A DNA stretch of 64,000 nt from Natrinema sp031626495. Its GTDB lineage: Archaea > Halobacteriota > Halobacteria > Halobacteriales > Natrialbaceae. The DNA is taken from positions 372,001-436,000 of the forward strand of contig NZ_JAMQOJ010000001.1 of NCBI RefSeq assembly GCF_031626495.1, written 5' to 3'. Below, one piece after another: positions 57,209-64,000 of the stretch. Position 1 is the stretch's first letter. Every line of letters starts with the position of its first letter. The notes under the pieces were generated by a model, which did not search any database, was not told the origin of the DNA, and worked only from the letters and a program-made list of their open reading frames with translations. The position numbers and the translations under genes are program-made.

Positions 57209-59098
57209 ATGAACGATGTCGACGCGGAGCGCGGTGGCGACGTCGGTGACCCTGCGGCGGCGGCGCATGCGCTCGAGTCCGTCGTCGATCCAGTCGTCGC
57301 GGTCGCCGACGGAACGATTACGTATGCGAACGCGGCCGCCCGAGACGCCTTCGAACTCGGCGAGGTCGACCGCGACGCGGCGACCGCACTCGGGACGTAC
57401 TGGAGCCGACTCGTTACGGTGATCGACGAGACGACGGTCGGCACCGCCCGCCGAGTCGATCTCGATGCGGACGATTTCGATAGCGCGCGCATCCATCGCG
57501 GCGCAGACGGTGCGACGATCACGTTCGGCCACAGCTGGAACGACACCGAGGAGAGCGGCGGCTCATCGACCGGAACGAGCGATCTGCTGGTGAAAGACCG
57601 CGCACTCGAGGAGGCCCCGGTCGGGATCACCATCTCCGACCCCGACATGGACGACAATCCGCTGGTCTACGTCAACGACGCCTACGAGGAGGTGACCGGC
57701 TACACGTTCGACGAGGTCGTCGGACGCAACTGTCGGTTCCTGCAGGGCGAAGATTCCGACGAGGACGCCATCGCCGAGATGGCGGCGGCGATCGACGCGG
57801 ACCGACCCGTCACCGTCGAACTGAAGAACTACCGCAAGGACGGCACCGAGTTCTGGAACGAGGTAACGATCGCCCCGGTTCGCGACGGGGACGGCCGCGT
57901 CACCAACTACGTCGGCTTCCAGAACGACATCACCGCGCGCAAGGAAGCCGAACTCGCGCTCGAGGAGCGGACCGAGGAACTCGAGTACATCCTCGACCGC
58001 GTCGAGGGACTGATTCAGGACGTCACCGCCGTCGTCGCCGGTTCGACCGACCGCTCGGAGCTCGAAGCCGAAGTCTGCAATCGGATCGCCGGTGAGACCG
58101 GCTACGACGGGGCCTGGATCGGCGAACGGAACCCCGCGACCGGGACGATCGGCGTGCGCTCGAGCGCGGGGGCCGACCCCGAGACGAACAGCATCGCGAC
58201 CGACGCCGACCACCCCGCCGCCGAGACGCTCGAGACGGGCGAACTCGCGGTCGACACCGTCGACGGGACGACGCGCGCCGCGTTCCCGCTGTCGTACAAC
58301 GACATCGAGTACGGCGTCCTGACGGTCCGGACGGACCGGGACCGTGAGGTCGACGACCGCGAGGCCGTCATCCTCTCCGCGCTCGCCCGCGCGGTCGCCA
58401 GCGGGATCAACGCCCGCGAGACCAGCCGCGTGCTCACCACCGACGCCGTCGTCGCCGTCGAACTCGAGTTGACCGATCCCGCCCTCGCGCCCGTCGCCCT
58501 CTCCGCCGACGCCGACTGCCGGCTCGAGTACCGCCGGTCGGTCCACCGCACGGACGACGAGACGGCGTCGCTCTTTACCGTGACCGGCGCGAACGCCGAC
58601 GAGATCGCCGCGGCCGCGGCCGAGCTCTCCGACGTGGACTGCCGCGTCGTCGTCGACCGCGACGACGAGTGTCTGGTCGAACTGACCAGTCCGACGGACC
58701 TCGTCGGCTGGCTCTCCGAGCGCGGGGCCCGCACGCGAGCGATCGAGAGCGAGGACGGTCGGGCCCGCGTCACCCTCGAGATCCCCCGATCGGCGAACGT
58801 CCGCTCGATCGTCGAGGCCGTCGAGGACCGCTACGAGGGAACCGACGTCGTCTCCTTCCAGCAGCGCGAACGCGACGGCGAGACGCGCGAGGAGTTCGCC
58901 GCCCGACTCGAGGAGGCGCTGACCGACCGCCAGTTCGGCGCGTTACAGCGGGCGTACCTCGGCGGCTACTTCGAGTGGCCCCGGCCGACGACCGGCGAAG
59001 AACTCGCCCAATCGATGGGCGTCTCGCGGCCGACGTTCCACGAACACCTGCGGACGGCCGAGGCGAAGCTCTGTCGTGCGTTCTTCGGGGACGCGTAG
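57209..59098 (+). CDS. PAS-LOV-GAF-HTH-10 regulator (Bat-like, blue-light sensor candidate)
   Basis: A 629-aa protein. An N-terminal PAS-like part (18-110) precedes a LOV-type PAS domain (about 130-245) with the photoadduct motif GRNCRFLQG (Cys175) and the flavin-binding residues Asn207 (NYRKDG), Asn217 (FWN) and Gln238 (GFQND). Spacing Cys-Asn-Asn (32 and 10) equals that of B. subtilis YtvA. A GAF domain (about 280-405), a bacterio-opsin-activator domain and a C-terminal HTH-10 (RQFGALQRAYLGGYFEWPRP, GVSRPTFHEHLRTAE) follow. This is a light- or redox-responsive transcription factor candidate. ATG at 57209 chosen; an in-frame GTG lies further upstream. Confidence 0.88.
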   Translation: MNDVDAERGGDVGDPAAAAHALESVVDPVVAVADGTITYANAAARDAFELGEVDRDAATALGTYWSRLVTVIDETTVGTARRVDLDADDFDSARIHRGADGATITFGHSWNDTEESGGSSTGTSDLLVKDRALEEAPVGITISDPDMDDNPLVYVNDAYEEVTGYTFDEVVGRNCRFLQGEDSDEDAIAEMAAAIDADRPVTVELKNYRKDGTEFWNEVTIAPVRDGDGRVTNYVGFQNDITARKEAELALEERTEELEYILDRVEGLIQDVTAVVAGSTDRSELEAEVCNRIAGETGYDGAWIGERNPATGTIGVRSSAGADPETNSIATDADHPAAETLETGELAVDTVDGTTRAAFPLSYNDIEYGVLTVRTDRDREVDDREAVILSALARAVASGINARETSRVLTTDAVVAVELELTDPALAPVALSADADCRLEYRRSVHRTDDETASLFTVTGANADEIAAAAAELSDVDCRVVVDRDDECLVELTSPTDLVGWLSERGARTRAIESEDGRARVTLEIPRSANVRSIVEAVEDRYEGTDVVSFQQRERDGETREEFAARLEEALTDRQFGALQRAYLGGYFEWPRPTTGEELAQSMGVSRPTFHEHLRTAEAKLCRAFFGDA

Positions 59099-59209
59099 CG
59101 CCGCGTTTCGGTGACTGTCACGGCTCGAGACCTGTAGCCCCCACTTAGCGGCGAAAACGATCTCGGACGGTCGCCGGCGTTTATGTGGCCGCTCGTGGGA
59201 CCGATTGCT

Positions 59210-59398
59210 ATGCTCGAATTCGCAACTCCGCTTCAGATGGGTGGCGGTGGGTTCCTGTACTGGGCGATCATCTTTTTCGTCCTCGCGATCGTCGCCGCCG
59301 CAGTCGGCGCTCGCGGCGTCGCCGGGGTTTCGATGGAGATCGCGCGGATCTTCGTCCTGATCTTCATCATCCTCGCGGTGGTCGCGTTACTGCTGTAG
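59210..59398 (+). CDS. DUF1328 (YtjA-like) small membrane protein
   Basis: A 62-aa protein with LYWAIIFFVLAIVAAAVGARGVAG and AIVV-type second helix (RIFVLIFIILAVVALLL), the pattern of DUF1328. Role unknown; it often responds to stress in bacteria. ATG at 59210 preferred to the earlier in-frame ATG at 59183. Confidence 0.8.
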   Translation: MLEFATPLQMGGGGFLYWAIIFFVLAIVAAAVGARGVAGVSMEIARIFVLIFIILAVVALLL

Positions 59399-59436
59399 CC
59401 GCGACCTCGCGAACGGACGGCCGCTGGCCGCCGCGA

Positions 59437-60099
59437 TCAGCGGACCAGCGCACCGAACATTCGCTCTTCGATCTTGCGGAGGTGTTCGCCCGCGGTCACC
59501 GGTGCGATCCCGACGGCGGCAGCCACGTCCTCGTGGGTCGCCCGCCGCGGCGCGCCGTAGTAGCCGACCTCGACCGCGGCCTCGAGTACCTCCCGCTGGC
59601 GGGCCGTCAGCAGTCGCGTAAACGCCTCCTCGTCGGGCTCGTACGCCCCAGTTTTGACGACCTCGAATGTGAGCGGGAGCTCCGACACCACCTCGCGGAA
59701 CAGCGTCCGAAGGGACGACTCGCTTCCGAGATGCGTGATTCGAAGCGAGCCGTCGTCGGCGATGCGGATCGGCATCTCGATGACGATATCCGAGTCGCGC
59801 TCGAGCTCGAGGATCCGCCGCATCGGAGCCGTCGGCTCGAACTGACTCACCGCCATCCACCGTCCCGTCCGCTCGCCGGAGACCATGTGGTCGACCACGT
59901 GCGGCGAATCTCGCATAATCTCCTCGTACCGGTCGCGGTCGCCGCTCCCCTCCGCGAGCAACAGCACCGTCCCGTCGGCGAGCAGTTCGACCTGATGGAT
60001 TGCCTCCCGACCGATCGAGGGCTCCGCCGAGAGCGCCTCCCCGACCGGGTGGAACGCACCGCTCTCGGAGGGGCGAGCGAGAACGGTGAGATAGCGCAT
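59437..60099 (-). CDS. HTH-10 (bacterio-opsin activator type) regulator
   Basis: A 220-aa regulator with an N-terminal sensor-like region (IHQVELLADGTVLLLAEGSG, HMVSGERTGRWM, GSLRITHLGSESSL) and a C-terminal HTH-10 domain: LLTARQREVLEAAVEVGYYG, then PRRATHEDVAAAVGIAPVTA and GEHLRKIEERMFGALV. The start at 60099 is the ATG of MRYLTVLARPSES. It lies 84 bp from the divergent FAD monooxygenase gene and may regulate it. Confidence 0.88.
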   Translation of the reverse strand: MRYLTVLARPSESGAFHPVGEALSAEPSIGREAIHQVELLADGTVLLLAEGSGDRDRYEEIMRDSPHVVDHMVSGERTGRWMAVSQFEPTAPMRRILELERDSDIVIEMPIRIADDGSLRITHLGSESSLRTLFREVVSELPLTFEVVKTGAYEPDEEAFTRLLTARQREVLEAAVEVGYYGAPRRATHEDVAAAVGIAPVTAGEHLRKIEERMFGALVR

Positions 60100-60183
60100 A
60101 CTCGAGCATCGCCGCCGCGCCGACTTAAAAGACAATGCATGCGCTGCAGTCCGCGCTTCGCCGCCGCGCTCGAACGAAGAGAT

Positions 60184-61386
60184 ATGAGCCACACGCGAGA
60201 GCCGCTCGATATCGCCGTCGTCGGCGGCGGTATCTGCGGCCTGACGACGGCGATCGCGCTCGAGCAACGCGGCTTCGAACCGACCGTCTACGAGGCGGCG
60301 TCCGACTACCGGCCCGTCGGTGCCGGCATCCTCCTGCAGGCGAACGCGCTCCTCGTCTTCGACCGGCTCGGCGTCGCCGACCGCGTCCGGGCGGCCGGGC
60401 GGCCGCTCGAGGACGTGCAGCTCCGTTCGCCCGGTGGACGGGTCCTGTCGCGGTTCGACCTGAACGGCGTCGAACGGTCCGAGTTCGGCTACGGGGCGGT
60501 CGCGATCTACCGCGCCGACCTCCAGCGGATCCTGCTCGACGAGTTGGACACCACGGTCGAAACAGGGATGGCGTGCGAGGCGGTGGACGCCGCGGAAACG
60601 CCGACCGTCCGGTTCGACGACGGCACCCGCGTTCGACCGGACGTGGTCGTCGGCGCGGACGGCATCCGCTCGACCGTCCGCGACGCGATCGCGCCGGATG
60701 TCGAGTTGCGAACGCTCGACAGCGTCGCCTACCGGGCGATCGCCGAGATCGACCTGCCGGCGGGACACCGCGCGCTGGGATTCGAGGTGTGGGGCGACGG
60801 AACGTACGCTGGCGGCGCGCCGATCGGCGACGACAGGTTCTACTGGTTCGCGACGGCGGCCGGACGGCAGGCGGAGACCGCGACCGCTACCCCGGAGCGG
60901 CTGTCGGCACTTCGGGATCGGCTCGCCGACTACCCCGAGCCGATTCCGACCGTCGTCGACTCGCTCGAACCGGCCGACGTCGTCGTCACCGCTCTGGAGG
61001 ACGTGCCGCCGCTCGAGCGATGGTCTCAGGGTTCGGTCGTCCTCGCCGGCGACGCGGCCCACGGCATGTATCCGTTCGCCGGACAGGGGGCGGCCCAGGC
61101 GATCGAAGACGCGCTCGCGCTGGCCCACTCGATCGCCGGCCGTGAGGAGCCGTCCGCGGCCATCGACGCGTACGTCGCCGAGCGGAAGCCGAGAGCCGAG
61201 CGGATTCGCTCCGAATCACACCGCCTGGGTACGCTCGGGACGATGCGCTCGACTGTCGGTTGTCGAGTACGGAACCTCGCGTTCAACTACTGTCCAGACG
61301 CGGTGTTGCGCCGGGCTCGCCGGAATCGGATCGCCGGCACTTCGCTGCCGGAGTCCCCCGTCGCCCGCCGCGGAACGGGCGACTGA
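60184..61386 (+). CDS. FAD-dependent monooxygenase
   Basis: A 400-aa class A flavoprotein monooxygenase. Dinucleotide motif GGGICG (in IAVVGGGICGLTTAIALEQR) at the N-terminus, DG motif VVGADGIRSTVRDA near residue 157 and the GD motif VLAGDAAHGMYPFAGQGAAQ near 285. This layout is that of salicylate/p-hydroxybenzoate-type hydroxylases and their relatives. Substrate unknown. Divergent from the HTH-10 regulator. Confidence 0.92.
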   Translation: MSHTREPLDIAVVGGGICGLTTAIALEQRGFEPTVYEAASDYRPVGAGILLQANALLVFDRLGVADRVRAAGRPLEDVQLRSPGGRVLSRFDLNGVERSEFGYGAVAIYRADLQRILLDELDTTVETGMACEAVDAAETPTVRFDDGTRVRPDVVVGADGIRSTVRDAIAPDVELRTLDSVAYRAIAEIDLPAGHRALGFEVWGDGTYAGGAPIGDDRFYWFATAAGRQAETATATPERLSALRDRLADYPEPIPTVVDSLEPADVVVTALEDVPPLERWSQGSVVLAGDAAHGMYPFAGQGAAQAIEDALALAHSIAGREEPSAAIDAYVAERKPRAERIRSESHRLGTLGTMRSTVGCRVRNLAFNYCPDAVLRRARRNRIAGTSLPESPVARRGTGD

Positions 61387-61592
61387 GCCGTCCTTCGAAG
61401 TCGGCTCGCGCGAGATCGGTTACGGTGTCGCAGTATTTGCACCGTCTCGAGACAGTCTCGCTCTCGTATTCGTCGCCTCGAACCTGCCGTCGAGCCGCGA
61501 ACACCTCCTCGCGATGCTCTAACCGGATTCGGTTACGTCCGGTTGTGAACTCATAACATGCTGGGCGTCGTAGATAAGGGAGAGCACTTACC

Positions 61593-63518
61593 ATGACCGA
61601 ACTCGGCGGATTCCAAGACAGGGTCGCCCGCATCGATCTCTCGGACGGCGAGGTCGCCTACGAGCCGATTGACGACGAGGACGCGAAGAAGTATATCGGT
61701 GCGCGGGGGCTGGGTGTAAAGTACGTGTTTGACCAGGGGCCGGACGTCGATCCGCTCGGACCCGACAACCTGCTCGCGTTCATGAACGGGCCGCTGTCGG
61801 GCACGCAGGTAACGATGAGCGGCCGGATCGCCGTCTGTACGAAGTCGCCACTGACCGGCACCGTCACCGACAGCCACCACGGCGGCTGGTCGGGTGCCCG
61901 GCTCAAGTGGGCCGGCTTCGACGGCCTGCTGTTCGAGGGTGAGGCCGACGAGCCCGTCTACGCCGTCGTCGAGGACGGCGAGGTCGAACTCCGAGACGCC
62001 TCCCACCTCTGGGGGAACGGCTTCCACGAGACGCGCGAGACGATCGAGGAGGAGGTCGAAGGCTCCTACGGCAAGAACCTGAGCATCATGGGGATCGGCC
62101 CCGGCGGTGAGAACGGGGTCAAGTACGCCTGCATCATGAACGAGGACGACCGCGCCTCGGGCCGGGGCGGCACCGGCTGTGTGATGGGGTCGAAGAACCT
62201 CAAGGCGGTCGTCGTCAAGTCGAACACGAAGATGCCCAAGCCCGCGGACAAGGAGACGTTCATGGAGGGCCACCAGCAGGCGATGCAGGCCATCCAGGAG
62301 TCGGAGGTCACCGCGCCCAACGAGGGCGGCCTCTCGATGTACGGGACGAACGTGCTCATGAACATCGGCGAGGAGATGGACGGCCTCCCGACGAAGAACG
62401 GTCGCTACACCTCGACCAAAGCCATGCGCGAGGCCGAGGGCGTCGACATCGACGCCGAGCGCGTCTCCGGCGAGAACGTCCGCGAGAACATCCTCGTCGA
62501 CGAGCCGACCTGCCACTCCTGTCCCGTCGCCTGCAAGAAGGAAGTCGAGGTGACGGCGATGCACAAGGGCGAGGAGATGAACGTCCGCACGGAGTCCTAC
62601 GAGTACGAGTCGGCCTACGCGCTCGGCCCGAACTCCGGACACACCGACCGCGACGCCGTCGCGCTCATGATCGACCGCTGTAACGACATGGGCGTCGACA
62701 CCATCGACACGGGCAACATGATGGCGATGGCCATGGAGATGTCCGAGGAGGACAAACTCGAGGCCGAAGGCGAACTCGACTGGGGCGACACCGAAACGAT
62801 GATCGACCTGATCGAGCGAATCGCCCACCGCGAGGACGACCTCGGTGACCTGCTGGCCGAGGGGCCGCGCCGCGTCGCCGAGCGCAAGGACGCCAAGGAG
62901 AACTCGCTGGCCGTCAAGGGCCAGACGATCGCGGCCTACGACCCGCGCTGCATGAAGGGGATGGGCATCGGCTACGCCACCTCGAACCGCGGGGCCTGCC
63001 ACCTGCGGGGTTACACCCCCGCCGCGGAGATCCTGGGAATTCCGGAGAAGGTCGACCCCTACGAGTACGAGGGGAAGGGCGAACTCACCGCCCAGTTCCA
63101 GGACCTCCACGCCATCAGCGACTCCTTCGACATCTGCAAGTTCAACGCCTTCGCGGAGGGCATCGAGGAGTACGTCACCCAGTACAACGGCATGACCGGC
63201 CGCGACGTGACCGAGGAGGAGCTCCTGGAGGCCGGCGAGCGCGTCTACAACCTCGAGCGCTACTACAACAACCTGAACGGCTTCGAGGGCGCGGACGACT
63301 CGTTACCCGCGCGCTTCCTCGAGGACGGCATCCGCGGCCAGGGAGCCAGCGAGGGCGAGTACTGCGAACTCGAGGAGATGAAAGAAGAGTACTACGACTA
63401 CCGCGGCTGGGTCGACGGCGTCGTCCCCGACGAGAAACTCGACGAACTGGGGATCGAGGTCGGCCCCGGCACGGGCATCAGCGGCGAAGGCGGCGCGGCT
63501 GTCTCGAGCGACGACTGA
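61593..63518 (+). CDS. aor: Aldehyde ferredoxin oxidoreductase (tungsten enzyme)
   Basis: A 641-aa AOR-family enzyme, which oxidises aldehydes to acids with ferredoxin, using a tungsto-bispterin and a 4Fe4S cluster. Visible signs: GARGLGVKYVFD, GPLSG, the pterin motifs (e.g. GPGGENGVKYACIMNEDDRA with SGRGGTG), and cluster Cys in CHSCPVAC (about 306-313) with a later Cys near 515 (DICKFNAF). The N-terminal domain starts with RVARIDLSDGEV. Length is typical. Promoter not obvious beyond the preceding AT-rich gap. Confidence 0.93.
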   Translation: MTELGGFQDRVARIDLSDGEVAYEPIDDEDAKKYIGARGLGVKYVFDQGPDVDPLGPDNLLAFMNGPLSGTQVTMSGRIAVCTKSPLTGTVTDSHHGGWSGARLKWAGFDGLLFEGEADEPVYAVVEDGEVELRDASHLWGNGFHETRETIEEEVEGSYGKNLSIMGIGPGGENGVKYACIMNEDDRASGRGGTGCVMGSKNLKAVVVKSNTKMPKPADKETFMEGHQQAMQAIQESEVTAPNEGGLSMYGTNVLMNIGEEMDGLPTKNGRYTSTKAMREAEGVDIDAERVSGENVRENILVDEPTCHSCPVACKKEVEVTAMHKGEEMNVRTESYEYESAYALGPNSGHTDRDAVALMIDRCNDMGVDTIDTGNMMAMAMEMSEEDKLEAEGELDWGDTETMIDLIERIAHREDDLGDLLAEGPRRVAERKDAKENSLAVKGQTIAAYDPRCMKGMGIGYATSNRGACHLRGYTPAAEILGIPEKVDPYEYEGKGELTAQFQDLHAISDSFDICKFNAFAEGIEEYVTQYNGMTGRDVTEEELLEAGERVYNLERYYNNLNGFEGADDSLPARFLEDGIRGQGASEGEYCELEEMKEEYYDYRGWVDGVVPDEKLDELGIEVGPGTGISGEGGAAVSSDD

Positions 63519-63598
63519 TCGCGGTCGCCCTCGAGCCGTCCGTCACTTCTTACTGTTTTTCCGACGGTGGTTTTACGCCGAACTGGTCGCCGATAAAT

Positions 63599-63608
63599 AC
63601 TTATATCG
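63599..63608 (+). promoter_or_regulatory. TATA-like box for YIP1-type gene
   Basis: The sequence acttatatcg lies about 20-29 bp before the ATG at 63628, the spacing of leaderless haloarchaeal promoters. Confidence 0.55.
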
Positions 63609-63627
63609 TTATTTAACTTGTGCGTGT

Positions 63628-64000
63628 ATGGGGTTCGCACAACAGTGGAAAGGGGTCAACGGATACATGATTCGTTCCCCGGGGGAGTTATTCGAAAAGT
63701 ACAACGAAACGAACGGGATCGGCTACTCCATCGCGTTCATGCTGGTCTCGTACCTCGCCGTCATGCTGCCGCTCGGAGTGCTATTCGTGCTGGCGAACAT
63801 CACGGAACCGAGTCAGATAGCCGTCGGCCTCGCGATCACACTGGGCCTCGCCGTCCTATACTGGGTCCTGGGACTCGTCGAGGCGTCGCTCGCACATGTC
63901 GTCCTGTATCTGTTCGGCGCGCGCGGGTTAGCGAAGACGTTCGATGCGTACGCGTTCCCGATCGTCGTTCGGAACGGCCTGTGGTGGATTCCGCTCGTTA
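63628..64000 (+). CDS. YIP1-like membrane protein, N-terminal part
   Basis: An open frame of 124 codons cut by the window edge. A short soluble start (MGFAQQWKGVNGYMIRSPGE) precedes three hydrophobic segments, including AFMLVSYLAVMLPLGVLFVL and LAITLGLAVLYWVLGLVEAS, then HVVLYLFGARGLAKTFDAYA, which is typical of Yip1-domain membrane proteins. Function unknown. Confidence 0.7.
   Translation, partial: MGFAQQWKGVNGYMIRSPGELFEKYNETNGIGYSIAFMLVSYLAVMLPLGVLFVLANITEPSQIAVGLAITLGLAVLYWVLGLVEASLAHVVLYLFGARGLAKTFDAYAFPIVVRNGLWWIPLV

Noticed and set aside
61551..63110. 519-aa minus-strand frame opposite aldehyde oxidoreductase
   Set aside because: It is antisense to an intact AOR with all cluster and pterin motifs, and its Val/Leu/Gly/Asp-rich sequence is the usual shadow of high-G+C genes.

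Overview
The window is chromosomal DNA of a halophilic archaeon (class Halobacteria). The evidence is the high G+C, the strongly acidic predicted proteins, group II chaperonin, LonB, archaeal NadM, Pus10 and TrmY, HTH-10 (bacterio-opsin activator type) regulators, Tat lipoproteins, and many haloarchaea-specific small zinc-finger and DUF families. The gene mix would fit the Natrialbales, but the genus cannot be fixed from the sequence alone.

Region 1 (1-13.5 kb) is ordinary core genome: the end of a thermosome subunit, a HalOD1 protein, a SAM hydrolase-family protein, nadM, lonB overlapped head to tail by a CPBP protease gene, rnhB, pus10, an HtrA-like lipoprotein protease, small proteins, a membrane hydrolase, trmY and a tRNA-Pro(CGG).

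Region 2 (13,538-40,281) is an integrated genetic element of about 26.7 kb. An exact 18-bp direct repeat, the 3' end of the tRNA-Pro gene, bounds it, and a full-length tyrosine integrase sits just inside the far end. Its left part looks like a replication module: a D5/P4-type primase-helicase, a winged-helix regulator and a repeat-rich non-coding stretch. The middle holds a minus-strand run (30.2 to 21.0 kb): an unknown protein, an HNH nuclease, an AbrB-like protein, a 1393-aa nuclease-methyltransferase fusion, an SNF2-type helicase and a TATA-binding protein. The last three overlap translationally, so a general transcription factor is wired into what looks like a restriction-modification system. 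The right part is AT-richer and carries a PD-(D/E)XK-like nuclease, a second shorter recombinase, a HEPN-like protein, three membrane-associated proteins and a divergent GIY-YIG protein. Together this reads as a defence-rich element.

Region 3 (40.3-46.0 kb) is a scar zone: overlapping small zinc-finger genes, gene fragments, two MITE-like repeats, related transposon-like ends, and a G+C-rich thiolase/OB-fold pair lying between two such ends.

Region 4 (46.0-64 kb) returns to chromosomal genes: a cupredoxin lipoprotein, an Lrp regulator with an aminotransferase, an APC permease, an acetolactate-synthase-like TPP enzyme, sequon-rich surface proteins, a PadR regulator, a NUDIX hydrolase, a LOV-GAF-HTH-10 photoreceptor-like regulator, a second HTH-10 regulator divergent from an FAD monooxygenase, an aldehyde ferredoxin oxidoreductase and the start of a YIP1-like membrane protein.
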